From contig JBFNJI010000025.1 of NCBI GenBank assembly GCA_040793985.1, positions 52,379 through 116,378 of the forward strand: a stretch of DNA of 64,000 bases. Reading direction: 5' to 3'. Origin of the DNA: Thiodiazotropha sp040793985 (GTDB taxonomy: Bacteria > Pseudomonadota > Gammaproteobacteria > Chromatiales > Chromatiaceae). Below the pieces are notes generated by a model, which was not told where the DNA came from, did no database searches, and worked only from the letters and a program-made list of their open reading frames with translations. This document shows positions 46,683 to 55,516 of the stretch, one piece after another; positions within the stretch are counted from its first letter, which is position 1, and every line of letters starts with the position of its first letter. The translations under genes and the position numbers were made by a program.

Positions 46683-47037
46683 GCAAAATTTGGGCAGCTT
46701 TTAAATGAAGGGAAATTTTGTTATATCAAAGGGTTGAATTCAAGTTAAATCGACCTGTGCCTGGCGTATTGCGGATAGAGCGCAGGCTATGGAGCGGTTT
46801 ATCCTTAAGCCAAAATTAATGTTCTATGTCCATGATTGGTGCTAGCCGAAGGATATGCAATAGCTATCACTTGTTATAACAGTTAAGGTTAACCCCGATT
46901 GCTAAACTACCGGGTTGTCTGTTATTAATGTGCCCAATAAGTAAATAATAAAAGATCATAAGAATTTTCTATATATAACTCAATAATATTTAGGGCGGCC
47001 CAAGCCACGTAACCGCCAATAACAGGAGGATCATTCT
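46683..47037. other. AT-rich divergent promoter region of hemA and the LolA-like/RND operon
   Basis: 355 bases, clearly more AT-rich than its flanks. A pair TTGTCT (46915-46920) and TAAGTA, separated by 17 bases, could be a rightward promoter, but this is weak. A palindrome with the same core as the zinc operon operator lies at 46872-46881. The right end holds AGGAGG ahead of ATG 47038. Confidence 0.45.
46872..46881. promoter_or_regulatory. Second Zur-like palindrome
   Basis: TGTTATAACA is a perfect 10-bp palindrome identical to the core of the operator at 14849-14858. The outer positions differ (T on the left, G on the right), so it is a weaker match. It lies about 157 bases upstream of the LolA-like gene and about 190 bases upstream of hemA. 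It could place either operon under Zur, but an AT-rich region raises the odds of chance. Confidence 0.35.
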
Positions 47038-48015
47038 ATGCAGGTGCAAAAGTCTCTGTCCCTGGCAATCGCCGGCGGTTTGCTCGTCTCCAGCAGTGCC
47101 ATAGCGGGGGTCTCCAAAGACCTGCCTCTGCCCGGTGGAACGCCGGATGCCAATGCCATTGCGGATCAAGTATATTTCGTTAATCACTTCTATTCGCTGA
47201 AGAACTACGGCATCACCAATGCCAACAAGGATCCGAAGCGGAGCAACCGGGCGATCCCCGGCAAGATCACCGTGATTGTCAACAAATCGGCAGGCCAGAA
47301 ACCCACCACCATTACTGTGGAGCGCTATCTGAACAACGATTACAGTGACGGATCAACCAATGCCCAGGACATCGCCATCTTCCGTTCCGGGAAGCTTAAG
47401 GGCACCGGTATGCTGATCACCGATTATACCGATGACAACAAGAGCCAGTCCTACTCGATCTGGTTGCCCGCACTGCGCAAAATCCGTCGGTTTGCGGAGC
47501 CTGCCCATGACGACGCCTGGGGTGGTACAGATTTCACCTTTGGCGATGTGGTGCTGCGCAAGCCCAAGGACGAGACCCATGAACTGTTGGGCAACGAGAC
47601 CTTCAATGACTGCCTTGGCGCCATCGACCAGGCGGAGTCCAAGAACAAATACCTGCCCAAACCTCCGGCAGCGGCTTGCGACCATAAGGGTAAAGAGGTC
47701 TACAAGCTGAAGAGTACGACCAAGCGTGAGAACTGGTGGTACGACCATCGCGTGAGTTATGTCGATACCAAGACCTTTGCCGACTACCGGACCGAATATT
47801 TCAAGGGTGACAAGAAGGTTAAAGTGATAGATCGCGACTGGCGCTCCTTGGAATTGGATGATCCTCGGGCGCAATACTGGGGTTACTGGTACGGCAAGAC
47901 GTTTGCCAGCGGGCACGAGACCTGGGCGGTAATCCCCAAGGAGATCGTGCAGTATAACCAGGAATGGGCGTCTGACTTCTGGTCCGAGAAAACCCTGAGA
48001 AAAATAAAACGCTAA
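47038..48015 (+). CDS. LolA-like outer membrane lipoprotein-sorting protein, first gene of the RND operon
   Basis: A 325-residue exported protein (signal peptide ends near SSAIAG). The conserved strand-turn QSYSIWLPALRKIRRFAEP and DDAWGGTDFTFGDVVLRKP are diagnostic of the LolA-like lipoprotein-sorting family (PF17131 type) that partners with RND or LolCE-like transporters. It probably shuttles a hydrophobic ligand through the periplasm. Two cysteines (DCLGAI, ACDHKG) could form a disulfide. The start has a strong AGGAGG. The DUF1302-like barrel and RND transporter follow on the same strand. Family relation is inferred from motifs, not a search. Confidence 0.75.
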   Translation: MQVQKSLSLAIAGGLLVSSSAIAGVSKDLPLPGGTPDANAIADQVYFVNHFYSLKNYGITNANKDPKRSNRAIPGKITVIVNKSAGQKPTTITVERYLNNDYSDGSTNAQDIAIFRSGKLKGTGMLITDYTDDNKSQSYSIWLPALRKIRRFAEPAHDDAWGGTDFTFGDVVLRKPKDETHELLGNETFNDCLGAIDQAESKNKYLPKPPAAACDHKGKEVYKLKSTTKRENWWYDHRVSYVDTKTFADYRTEYFKGDKKVKVIDRDWRSLELDDPRAQYWGYWYGKTFASGHETWAVIPKEIVQYNQEWASDFWSEKTLRKIKR

Positions 48016-48060
48016 AGATAAATGGGTGTGCCCTGGTTAAGGGTGTACGCAAATAATTAC

Positions 48061-48083
48061 AGCCTGCCGGCAAGCGGCAGGCT
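48061..48083 (+). other. Intercistronic hairpin 1
   Basis: AGCCTGCCG-GCAAG-CGGCAGGCT forms a perfect 9-bp stem with a 5-base loop between the LolA-like gene and the barrel gene. No T-run follows, so it is more likely an RNA-stability or REP-type element than a terminator. Confidence 0.55.
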
Positions 48084-48092
48084 ACACATCAT

Positions 48093-48132
48093 CGAAACCG
48101 ACATGAAGCGAAGGTATGGGTTGTCGGTTTCG
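48093..48132 (+). other. Intercistronic hairpin 2
   Basis: CGAAACCGAC (48093-48102) and GTCGGTTTCG (48123-48132) form a perfect 10-bp inverted repeat with a 20-base loop, just before the ribosome-binding site (GGGAGGA) of the barrel gene. If formed in mRNA it could affect initiation at ATG 48155. Function is inferred. Confidence 0.5.
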
Positions 48133-48154
48133 TTGAACCCGGGAGGAACCGTAC

Positions 48155-50383
48155 ATGTTCAAATGCTGTAAGTTGCATAAATCGATCCTGCTTGCCTTGA
48201 TTCTACCCAGTGTTGCCTTGGCCGAAGTCGAGGTTACAGGTTATGTGAAAAACGAGACATCCGTCTTTACCCGTGACGGTCAACTGACTGGTGAAGCGGA
48301 TACGATGGTCGATGATGCTGGCCACGACAAGGGGGATTTACTGAAATTCGAAAACTCCGCACGCCTGTTTCTCAACGGCTATTTGGGTGAAGAGAGCAGC
48401 TGGCACGCCGATCTGAATTTCATCTACGACTCCGAAGGCGTCAACGACCACTATAAGGGTCACGAACTCTATACCCAACACGACTATGTCAGGGAACTGT
48501 ACGTCGATACCTCGCTGCTCGGCTGGGATCTTCGCTTGGGTAAACAGCAGGTAGTCTGGGGTACCGCTGACGGTATCAAACTCCTGGATATCATCAATCC
48601 CACCGATTTTCGCGAACTCAACCAGAATGCGATGGAAGACGCCCGGATTCCGATCTGGATGATCAATGCGGAGCGTAACATCGGTGATAACAGCAATGTT
48701 CAGCTTATTGTCTCCCAGGTGGAGGAGAACAAGATCCCCGGACTCAATCCCTATGGCGATGCCGGTCACCCCTTTCTGATGAAGGGAGTCGAGACCATCA
48801 GCGGCGGCGTTAACGGCTTTTTCAATGTTGCTCCGGCATTGAGTAATGTTGCGGCAACCTTCAACGGTGCTGCGATGGGTGGTGGCTTTACCGGCGGCAT
48901 GATGCTGCCGGTGGGACTCAATCTCTTTGCCGGCCTGACCGTGGATGGATTTGCCGGAAACTTCTGGGATGCGGTGACGACGCCAGGTCTGTTGAATCCG
49001 ACTGTACCCACTGATCCTGTAGCTGCGCCCGGCTGGTTCCTGCTCAATGCCTTTTCCCAGTTCGGTTTTACCGGCCAACCCGGTTTTCCCGCTGGGCTCA
49101 ACGATCCCAATGGCAATTTCGGTGTGACAAACCTGATGCCGATAACCGCCTTCAATGCGCCGCCGACTCCAACGGATGTAACCTGGGAACCGGCGAACCC
49201 GACCTCTGCATTCGAGTTTATGTCGAATGCGACCTTCGCCACGTTCAATACCTTTACCAGTTTCTCGCCGAGTACGCCGACCGGGCTTACCGGTACCACC
49301 AGCGAGTGGGTACGTGACTATCCGGATGATGGCGATGTCAACGCGGGTTTCCGCTTTCGCAACTCTACCGATGGCGGCCTCAACTGGTCATTCAACTATT
49401 TTCACCATTATGGCGCCAACCCGGATCTCGATCTCAGCTGGCGCAACTCGGCTGGCGATGAGTTGACCGTGCAGCTTGCACCGACTCTCTTCTTCGATAC
49501 CAACGGCACGGCGGGACCGCAGCAGGACGATACCTACATTCCCGATGTGGCCACCAGTCTCACCAGGGATGAAGCCAGGGCGAACTGGGATATGGGCAAC
49601 GCCACCACTATCCTAGTTCACGACGGTACCGGTACCATGTATTACGGTGCCCTCGATCCCAGTGCCGTGTTGCCGGCTTTGGCTGACGGAAGTCCGTTCA
49701 ATGAACCCCCGGCGATGGGTGCGGGCGCGCCGATTTTGCGCTTTACAGAGTCGCTGCATCGGGTCAACAGCGTGGGCGCCTCCTTCGACTATGCCCTCGA
49801 TATGGGCGATATCCCGTTGGTGCTCAGGGGTGAGTTCCTCTATGACGAGGGCGATAAACAGCCGGTCATCGATAAGTTCCTGCTCTCGATCGGTGATCTG
49901 ACGAACGCCCTGAAGATGGAGGATGCCGACTACTTCAAATATGTCCTGGGTGCCGATATCACCGTCGCCACCAACCTGCTGGTGAGCGGTCAGTTCATCC
50001 AGTTCCGCAATCTCGACTTCGTCGATGAGAAGGATAGCTGTATGACGCAGACCGGCGTGATGGTTGATTGCAGCCGCTATACCGCCGACTTCCCCACCAT
50101 GAGCCTGAGCAACGGTCTGATGAAGGGGTATGAGGATAAGGAGTTCTACTCCCTCTTCTTCTCCAAGCCCTTTGGCGATTCCCAGGAACATCGCTGGAAC
50201 AATATCTTTATCTACGAAGAGGGTGGCGGCAAATGGAACCGGTTCGATGTCGAGTACACTTTTACCGACACCATTCTCGGTTCCGTGGAGTGGAACAACT
50301 ACTGGGGTGATGAAAATACCACCTTCGGTCAGTTCGAGAACAGTTCCAACTTCCAGGTTGGCCTGAAGTGGATCTTCGAATAA
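48155..50383 (+). CDS. DUF1302-like outer membrane beta-barrel
   Basis: A 742-residue exported protein (signal peptide to about SVALAEV). The N-terminal barrel-like part shows RELYVDTSLLGWDLRLGKQQ and VWGTADGIKLLDIINPTDF, the DUF1302 signature. Residues about 205-395 form a long Gly/Phe/Pro/Ala-rich insertion (GGGFTGGMMLPVGLNLFAGL, GQPGFPAGLNDPNGNFG) not expected in a barrel wall. Strands resume and the chain ends in FQVGLKWIFE, without the exact terminal Phe. DUF1302 proteins recur beside DUF1329 or LolA-like proteins and RND transporters; hydrophobe transport at the outer membrane is the usual guess. Confidence 0.75.
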   Translation: MFKCCKLHKSILLALILPSVALAEVEVTGYVKNETSVFTRDGQLTGEADTMVDDAGHDKGDLLKFENSARLFLNGYLGEESSWHADLNFIYDSEGVNDHYKGHELYTQHDYVRELYVDTSLLGWDLRLGKQQVVWGTADGIKLLDIINPTDFRELNQNAMEDARIPIWMINAERNIGDNSNVQLIVSQVEENKIPGLNPYGDAGHPFLMKGVETISGGVNGFFNVAPALSNVAATFNGAAMGGGFTGGMMLPVGLNLFAGLTVDGFAGNFWDAVTTPGLLNPTVPTDPVAAPGWFLLNAFSQFGFTGQPGFPAGLNDPNGNFGVTNLMPITAFNAPPTPTDVTWEPANPTSAFEFMSNATFATFNTFTSFSPSTPTGLTGTTSEWVRDYPDDGDVNAGFRFRNSTDGGLNWSFNYFHHYGANPDLDLSWRNSAGDELTVQLAPTLFFDTNGTAGPQQDDTYIPDVATSLTRDEARANWDMGNATTILVHDGTGTMYYGALDPSAVLPALADGSPFNEPPAMGAGAPILRFTESLHRVNSVGASFDYALDMGDIPLVLRGEFLYDEGDKQPVIDKFLLSIGDLTNALKMEDADYFKYVLGADITVATNLLVSGQFIQFRNLDFVDEKDSCMTQTGVMVDCSRYTADFPTMSLSNGLMKGYEDKEFYSLFFSKPFGDSQEHRWNNIFIYEEGGGKWNRFDVEYTFTDTILGSVEWNNYWGDENTTFGQFENSSNFQVGLKWIFE

Positions 50384-50425
50384 ACAATAAACAGTCCATC
50401 TTCATTTTTAGTCCTAACCAGATGA

Positions 50426-50454
50426 GGCTATCCGGTAAGTGGTACCGGGTAGCC
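50426..50454 (+). other. Intercistronic hairpin 3
   Basis: GGCTATCCGGTA and TACCGGGTAGCC pair as a 12-bp stem with one G-T wobble around a 5-base loop, 30 bases before the RND gene. There is no T-run. It may set the relative expression of barrel and transporter. Confidence 0.5.
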
Positions 50455-50484
50455 CCATCGAACTGCGCTTACACGGGGTGAGCC

Positions 50485-53310
50485 ATGAGCGGTTCTGCGT
50501 CATCTAACGTATCTGGCAATCAGTGGGCCGAGGCGTATGCGGATTTTGTTATTAAATACCGCTGGCCCTTGATGCTGATTCTATTGGTGGTCACCATACT
50601 GGCCGCCTTGCAGATCAAATATCTGGACATGCGCAACGATCCGGATACCCTGCTGCCTCCCAGCAACCGTTATGTGGCGACCAACCTCTATGCCGAATAC
50701 GAGTTTGGCATGGGCAATCTGATGGTCTTTACCCTGCGCATAAAAGAGGGGGATGTCTATAAGGGCTGGTTCATCAACAAGGTTCAGGAGATACACGACC
50801 GGTTGGTGACCTTGCCGAAGGCGAGAGAGGCCAACTTCATCGATATCGCCGCGAAGAAGATCAAATACATGGGGGCCGATGAGAATGGCCTGGTATTCAA
50901 GCGTCTGATCCCGACAGAAGGCATCAGCAGCGATCCAGAAAAGGCGAAACAGCAGCTGGCCTTTTTAAAAGAGGGTATTGAGACCAATCCCGTGATTGGC
51001 CCGATGCTGGTGGGATTCGAGGATGCGGATGGAAATAAATGTGAGTTCAAAGAGAAGGACGAGAAGAACTGCATAGCCAAATCGCTCTATATCATCGGTG
51101 ACTACACCGATGAGGTGAAGGAGATCTATCTGCCCTGGGTGAGACAGATTCGGGCGATGATGGACGAGTATGGTGAGGATGAAAGATTCGAAGTGCTGGT
51201 GGCGGGGGAACCCTACTTCCTGGCGTGGATGCTGGCGGACCTGGTTAACAAGTGGTGGCTGTTCGTCATCTCGTTCGCCATCGTCATCGCCGCCCTCTGG
51301 TTCGAGTTCCGCAACTGGCGTGGGTCGCTGTTTCCGATCATCGGTGTCAGCGCGACGATAATCCTGACCTTGGGACTGATGGGCTTTTCCGCCTTCAAAC
51401 TGACCACGATGATGGTGCTGACGCCGATGTTGCTGCTGGCGATCGGTATCGGCCACTCGGTTCAGGTGACAAGACGGTTTATGCAGGAGCAGGCAAAATC
51501 GGGGGATTGCGAATCGGCAGCCAGAATTTCGATCTCCCATACCATTGTGCCGGCCACGCTCTCCATCGTCACCGACATGGTCGGTTTCGCCACCCTGGCG
51601 ACGGTGGATATCTCCTTCTACAAGGCCTACGCCTATTTCGGCATGTTCGGGATGCTGACCCTGCTGTTCACCACCACGACCTTGATTCCATTGTTGATGA
51701 TGACCTTCCCCTGCAGCCAGGTGGACATGACCGAGGGGCATGAGCAGTCCTGGGAGACCAAGGTCGGCGGGTTGATTACGGGGATGTTGAACGGTCCCGG
51801 CAAGGCGATACCCATTCTCTTCGTCGTCGGGATATTCGCCTGGTCGACCTACTACACCGAAATCGGCAGGGGTATATCCGCGATGATGGCCGGTGAGGCC
51901 GGCAGAGATGATCCTGAGGTGGCGCGTATTCAGGATGAGTTCGATATCATGCCAGGGGTTGAAAAGGGGATAAACTACTCCCGTGCCGCATTCAAGGAGA
52001 AGTCGATCACCATTCAGCACATCGAACGCCTGAATACGATCATGCCCGGGGTGATATCGGTATCGATTCCGATTCGTGGCAAGCAACCGGTTGCCGAGCT
52101 ATGTGTGGATACCTATTTCCCGGAGGAGATCTACGATATCGAGGATCCGGCGGTTAAGGTTGCCGCCTGTGAAAAGGCAAAGGCGGAACTGGCCTGTTGG
52201 GATCCCGACCCCTGCGGTGCCCAGGGTATATTCAACGAGGCCGATGTGCTTGCCGATATCGAGGCGATGGAGGAGTGGATGCGCGCCCACCCCTTTATCG
52301 GTTTCACCGGCTCCTATGCGCAATATATCCGCCTGGTGAACATGTTGTTGACCGCGGAGCCGGGTGAAAAACCGGTTATCAAAGATCTCTACATACCCAC
52401 GTCGGACAAGCTGCGTTCCATAGATCCCGATGATGACAGAAGTGGCGATGATATCGTACAGCTCTATAACGGTCTGCTGGAGACCATGACAGAAGAGGGC
52501 GACATGGACTCCTTTGTGATGAAGAACTGGAACGAGGGCGTTGTCATGGGCTTCATCAACACCATGGATCCGGTCGAGGCGCACGTGGTCACCATGGATA
52601 TTCAACAATACATCGAGGACCACAAGAACGACACAGGTTTCAGCAAGGTCAATTTCGGTCTGCGTTCCGGACCGGTTGACGACCTGTCCGGTGACTACAA
52701 CAAGCTTTCCGTTGATGGCGCTGACTATGTCAGGCCTGGTGTCGGTGGCTTCCTGGGTGCCACCGAGGCGACCCGTGAAGTGGCGGTGGACAACTGGCTC
52801 ACGGGGCCCTTGTTGACGGCTGCTGCGGTGTTCATCATCGCCGCTTTGATATTTCGCTCCATTGTGGTGCCGGTAATCCTCATGGTGTTGTTGTTTATCA
52901 CCCTCTATGCCCAGTATGGCCTCGGCGGTTATATGACCAGTATCCAGAACTGGTCGGGTAATCTGGCCTTCCATTTGCAGGTGGCATTGAGCATCGCGAT
53001 GGGGCTTGGCATCGACTACGGCATCTATATGATGTCGAGACTTAAAGAGGAGATGGAGGCTACCGCGGGTAATTGGCAGCAAGCGTTGATCAATACCCTG
53101 AACACAACCGGATCGGCGGTGATCATATCGGTGATTGTTCTGCTTGGTTGCTTTATTCCCCTGTTGAATACTGATCTGGCCAACACTTGGGGTCTGGGTG
53201 TCTACATCAGTCAGGCGCTTCTCATCGATGTGGTTACCGCACTAACAATCCTGCCTATGATGGTTGCCTGGATGAAACCGAAGTTTGTCTTTGGTAGATA
53301 TAAAAACTAA
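50485..53310 (+). CDS. RND superfamily (MMPL-type) transporter
   Basis: A 941-residue inner-membrane protein with two repeats: one helix, a large periplasmic domain, then five helices each. The key membrane-facing motifs are LLLAIGIGHSVQVTRRFMQE in the first half and MGLGIDYGIYMMSRL in the second. Periplasmic loops hold Cys pairs (KCEFKEKDEKNC; CWDPDPCG). Such MMPL/HpnN-like proteins use the proton gradient to move lipids or other hydrophobes. Third and last gene of its operon; a strong terminator follows. Substrate unknown; pairing with a LolA-like carrier and an outer membrane barrel suggests a trans-envelope lipid route. Confidence 0.85.
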   Translation: MSGSASSNVSGNQWAEAYADFVIKYRWPLMLILLVVTILAALQIKYLDMRNDPDTLLPPSNRYVATNLYAEYEFGMGNLMVFTLRIKEGDVYKGWFINKVQEIHDRLVTLPKAREANFIDIAAKKIKYMGADENGLVFKRLIPTEGISSDPEKAKQQLAFLKEGIETNPVIGPMLVGFEDADGNKCEFKEKDEKNCIAKSLYIIGDYTDEVKEIYLPWVRQIRAMMDEYGEDERFEVLVAGEPYFLAWMLADLVNKWWLFVISFAIVIAALWFEFRNWRGSLFPIIGVSATIILTLGLMGFSAFKLTTMMVLTPMLLLAIGIGHSVQVTRRFMQEQAKSGDCESAARISISHTIVPATLSIVTDMVGFATLATVDISFYKAYAYFGMFGMLTLLFTTTTLIPLLMMTFPCSQVDMTEGHEQSWETKVGGLITGMLNGPGKAIPILFVVGIFAWSTYYTEIGRGISAMMAGEAGRDDPEVARIQDEFDIMPGVEKGINYSRAAFKEKSITIQHIERLNTIMPGVISVSIPIRGKQPVAELCVDTYFPEEIYDIEDPAVKVAACEKAKAELACWDPDPCGAQGIFNEADVLADIEAMEEWMRAHPFIGFTGSYAQYIRLVNMLLTAEPGEKPVIKDLYIPTSDKLRSIDPDDDRSGDDIVQLYNGLLETMTEEGDMDSFVMKNWNEGVVMGFINTMDPVEAHVVTMDIQQYIEDHKNDTGFSKVNFGLRSGPVDDLSGDYNKLSVDGADYVRPGVGGFLGATEATREVAVDNWLTGPLLTAAAVFIIAALIFRSIVVPVILMVLLFITLYAQYGLGGYMTSIQNWSGNLAFHLQVALSIAMGLGIDYGIYMMSRLKEEMEATAGNWQQALINTLNTTGSAVIISVIVLLGCFIPLLNTDLANTWGLGVYISQALLIDVVTALTILPMMVAWMKPKFVFGRYKN

Positions 53311-53342
53311 AAAAAGCGAACTGGGCTGAATCTTGATTCAGC
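53308..53342 (-). terminator. Likely leftward terminator for the Lol-like ABC operon
   Basis: GCTGAAT-CTTG-ATTCAGC (53325-53342 including the GC/GC ends) forms a 7-8 bp stem. Reading leftward, CCAGTTCGC and then a run of seven T follow (complement of the A-run at 53309-53315). The T-run is farther from the stem than in the best terminators, so confidence is moderate. Confidence 0.5.
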
Positions 53343-53352
53343 ACAGACTCGG

Positions 53353-53379
53353 GCCGGCGTTAAACGCCGGCTTTTTTTT
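53353..53379 (+). terminator. Rho-independent terminator of the RND operon
   Basis: GCCGGCG-TTAAA-CGCCGGC forms a 7-bp GC stem (extendable by one or two pairs) followed directly by eight T. It lies 43 bases after the RND stop and ends 24 bases before the stop of the convergent ATPase gene. Confidence 0.85.
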
Positions 53380-53403
53380 GCTGCTGCCCTATAAGCGTGA
53401 ATA

Positions 53404-54243
53404 TCATGATCGGCGGTGATTGCCGCTGCGCCTTTTCCTCCTGCGTGACTCTTTTCTTGGCTTGAAATAGTTTCGTATTCTTTCGCTGAGTGGCAAATGA
53501 CTGGCCGGGCAGCTTGAACCCAGTGTTTGAGGTTGTTCCGGTTCATCATCCCAAGAGTCGACGATCTGACCGTCTGTCAATTTGATTAGCCGACCTGCCG
53601 CCTGTTTGACGTCAGGGTCGTGGGAGGAGATAAGGAAAGTTGTGCCAAAGCGTTGGTTCAACTCCTGCATTAGATGGATGAGATGCCTGCCAGTCATGCT
53701 ATCAAGATTGGCGGTAGGTTCATCGGCAAGGATCAGCTTTGGATTAGTGGCAAGTGCACGCGCAACCGCAACACGTTGTTGTTGACCTCCCGATAGTTGG
53801 TCAGGTCTTCGATATCCGAGATGATCGATCTCAACCTCGTGCAACCAGTGGTTGGCTATTTCCAAGCTCTCTTTTCGGTTCTTGCCCTGTAGCTGGCACA
53901 CATAAGCGACATTTTCACGTGCTGTGAAAACACGAATAAGGTTATATGCTTGGAATACAAAGCCGATATTACGCAGTCGGAACTGAGTCCGCTGGTCGCT
54001 GCTCATGTCGAGGATGTTTTGTCCCAATACCTCAACGCTGCCGCTATCTGCGGATTCGAGAGCACCTATGATATTCAGCAGGGTGCTCTTGCCTGAACCT
54101 GATCGTCCGGCAACAACCGCAAACTCGCCGGCTGCAATGTCGAGATCGAGTCCATGCAATGCTGGAAAAGGCATGGTGCCGACCCAGTAGCATTTATGCA
54201 GATCACGCAAGGTTATGATTGATGAGTCCTGGGTATTGGGCAT
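53404..54243 (-). CDS. LolD-like ABC transporter ATPase with basic C-terminal tail
   Basis: A 279-residue ATPase with Walker A GRSGSGKST, Q-loop VFQAYNLI, signature LSGGQQQR, Walker B LILADEPTANLD and H-loop ISSHDPDV. The last 45 residues or so extend past the normal LolD end and finish with an Arg/Lys-rich string (RKESRRRKRRSG). It is the fourth gene of its operon, 19 bases after the second permease. It should energise the two LolC/E-like permeases to extract lipid-anchored or lipid cargo from the inner membrane. Confidence 0.82.
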   Translation of the reverse strand: MPNTQDSSIITLRDLHKCYWVGTMPFPALHGLDLDIAAGEFAVVAGRSGSGKSTLLNIIGALESADSGSVEVLGQNILDMSSDQRTQFRLRNIGFVFQAYNLIRVFTARENVAYVCQLQGKNRKESLEIANHWLHEVEIDHLGYRRPDQLSGGQQQRVAVARALATNPKLILADEPTANLDSMTGRHLIHLMQELNQRFGTTFLISSHDPDVKQAAGRLIKLTDGQIVDSWDDEPEQPQTLGSSCPASHLPLSERIRNYFKPRKESRRRKRRSGNHRRS

Positions 54244-54262
54244 GAATTAACTATAACCTTGT

Positions 54263-55516
54263 CTATTGAATTCGAAGTGCCTTACTTAGTGATAAGCGGG
54301 TTGCCCTCCAGGCCGGGTAGAGGCCGGCAAGCAAGGCTGCGATTAGTGTTGCACTGAGAATTTTTACTGCAGAATCCCTGGTCAAGAGTGGATGAATGAC
54401 TGGATCCATATAGAAAAACTCAAAGGCATTGGCAAAACGTGTCAGATTTATTCCCGTATCGGCAAGGCTATAGACCAATAGGCTGCCAGCTAGATATCCC
54501 AAGAGTGCTCCGATAAAGATAAGCATGACGGCCTCCAGTAACAACATGAAAAAAATCTGTCTCCTTGTAGTGCCAATCGCAATGATCACTCCAAGCTCTT
54601 TCTGGCGTTCATGCAGGGAGATAAGCATGGTGTTCAGGATTTCTATAATCACCAGAATGATTACCACAAGCAGGATCACGAAACCATAGGCATCGCTGAA
54701 CTCAAGCCACTGTCTGACCATTGGGTCCAGTTCCTGCCATGGCATGACTTCATATTTGTACTCAGAGAGTTGTTGGGTGAAAAGACGGTAGAGTAGTTCG
54801 GTATGGTCGTGGGTATCTGCACGGATCACTATGTCAGTGACCGAGTCACCCATTTGCAACCATTGCTGGGCGCCGTTAAGGGTGATCAAGGCCAGGCTCA
54901 TGTCTATCTGCGGTGCTCCGGTCTCAATAATCCCACGAAGAAAAAAGACATCGGAGACCATCTCACCATTCATGCGCTGCAGCATTATGATGACCCTGCC
55001 ACCCAGTTCGACCCCCAGGTTTTGTGCAACCGTACGACCGAGTACCAAGTCGTGACTCACGCCTGGGCGCAACCAGCTGCCCTCTGTCACCCGTTGATCC
55101 ATGGAAGTTACCCATGTCTCCTGTTCCGGGTCGGTTGCCATGATCTGGACGCCTGCGCTGTTGCTGCCCACAGAGGCGAGACCCGAAGTCCTGATTCGCT
55201 GGGTCCAACCCACGATTTCCGGGTAGCTTTGCATCAGCTTCGAGACCTCTTCGGGCTGCTGAATACTGTCATTGAGATTCTGCGAGGCCTCGAAACCAGT
55301 GGCGTGGATCTGCAGATGACCGGTATGGCTGAGGATGAAGTTTGTCTTCATTTGGCTCAGCCAGCCATCATTCAACGCACTGAGCAAAGTCAGCGTGGCG
55401 ATGCCGAAGATCATGGTCAGCAGTGTGATCAGGGTGCGGCGTCGATTACGCACCAGGTTACGCATTGCGAGGTGCAGATAGGTGACCATGCTGAGGCTGC
55501 CGTGCAGGCTATCCAT
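54263..55516 (-). CDS. LolC/E-like ABC permease 2
   Basis: A 417-residue permease of the FtsX/LolE architecture: helix one (TLITLLTMIFGIATLTLLSA), a periplasmic domain of about 230 residues, then three helices from about 275. The coupling loop ISLHERQKELGVIIAIGTTR is typical of LolC/LolE/MacB. The start overlaps the upstream permease gene's end by eight bases. It probably forms a heterodimer with the neighbouring permease. The group is often annotated as a LolCE-type lipoprotein-releasing system even where the true Lol system is encoded elsewhere. Confidence 0.82.
   Translation of the reverse strand: MDSLHGSLSMVTYLHLAMRNLVRNRRRTLITLLTMIFGIATLTLLSALNDGWLSQMKTNFILSHTGHLQIHATGFEASQNLNDSIQQPEEVSKLMQSYPEIVGWTQRIRTSGLASVGSNSAGVQIMATDPEQETWVTSMDQRVTEGSWLRPGVSHDLVLGRTVAQNLGVELGGRVIIMLQRMNGEMVSDVFFLRGIIETGAPQIDMSLALITLNGAQQWLQMGDSVTDIVIRADTHDHTELLYRLFTQQLSEYKYEVMPWQELDPMVRQWLEFSDAYGFVILLVVIILVIIEILNTMLISLHERQKELGVIIAIGTTRRQIFFMLLLEAVMLIFIGALLGYLAGSLLVYSLADTGINLTRFANAFEFFYMDPVIHPLLTRDSAVKILSATLIAALLAGLYPAWRATRLSLSKALRIQ

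Noticed and set aside
50965..52086. 373-codon minus-strand frame inside the RND gene
   Set aside because: Fully antisense to a gene with clear RND motifs; His/Gln/Arg-rich composition typical of a shadow frame, no ribosome-binding site.
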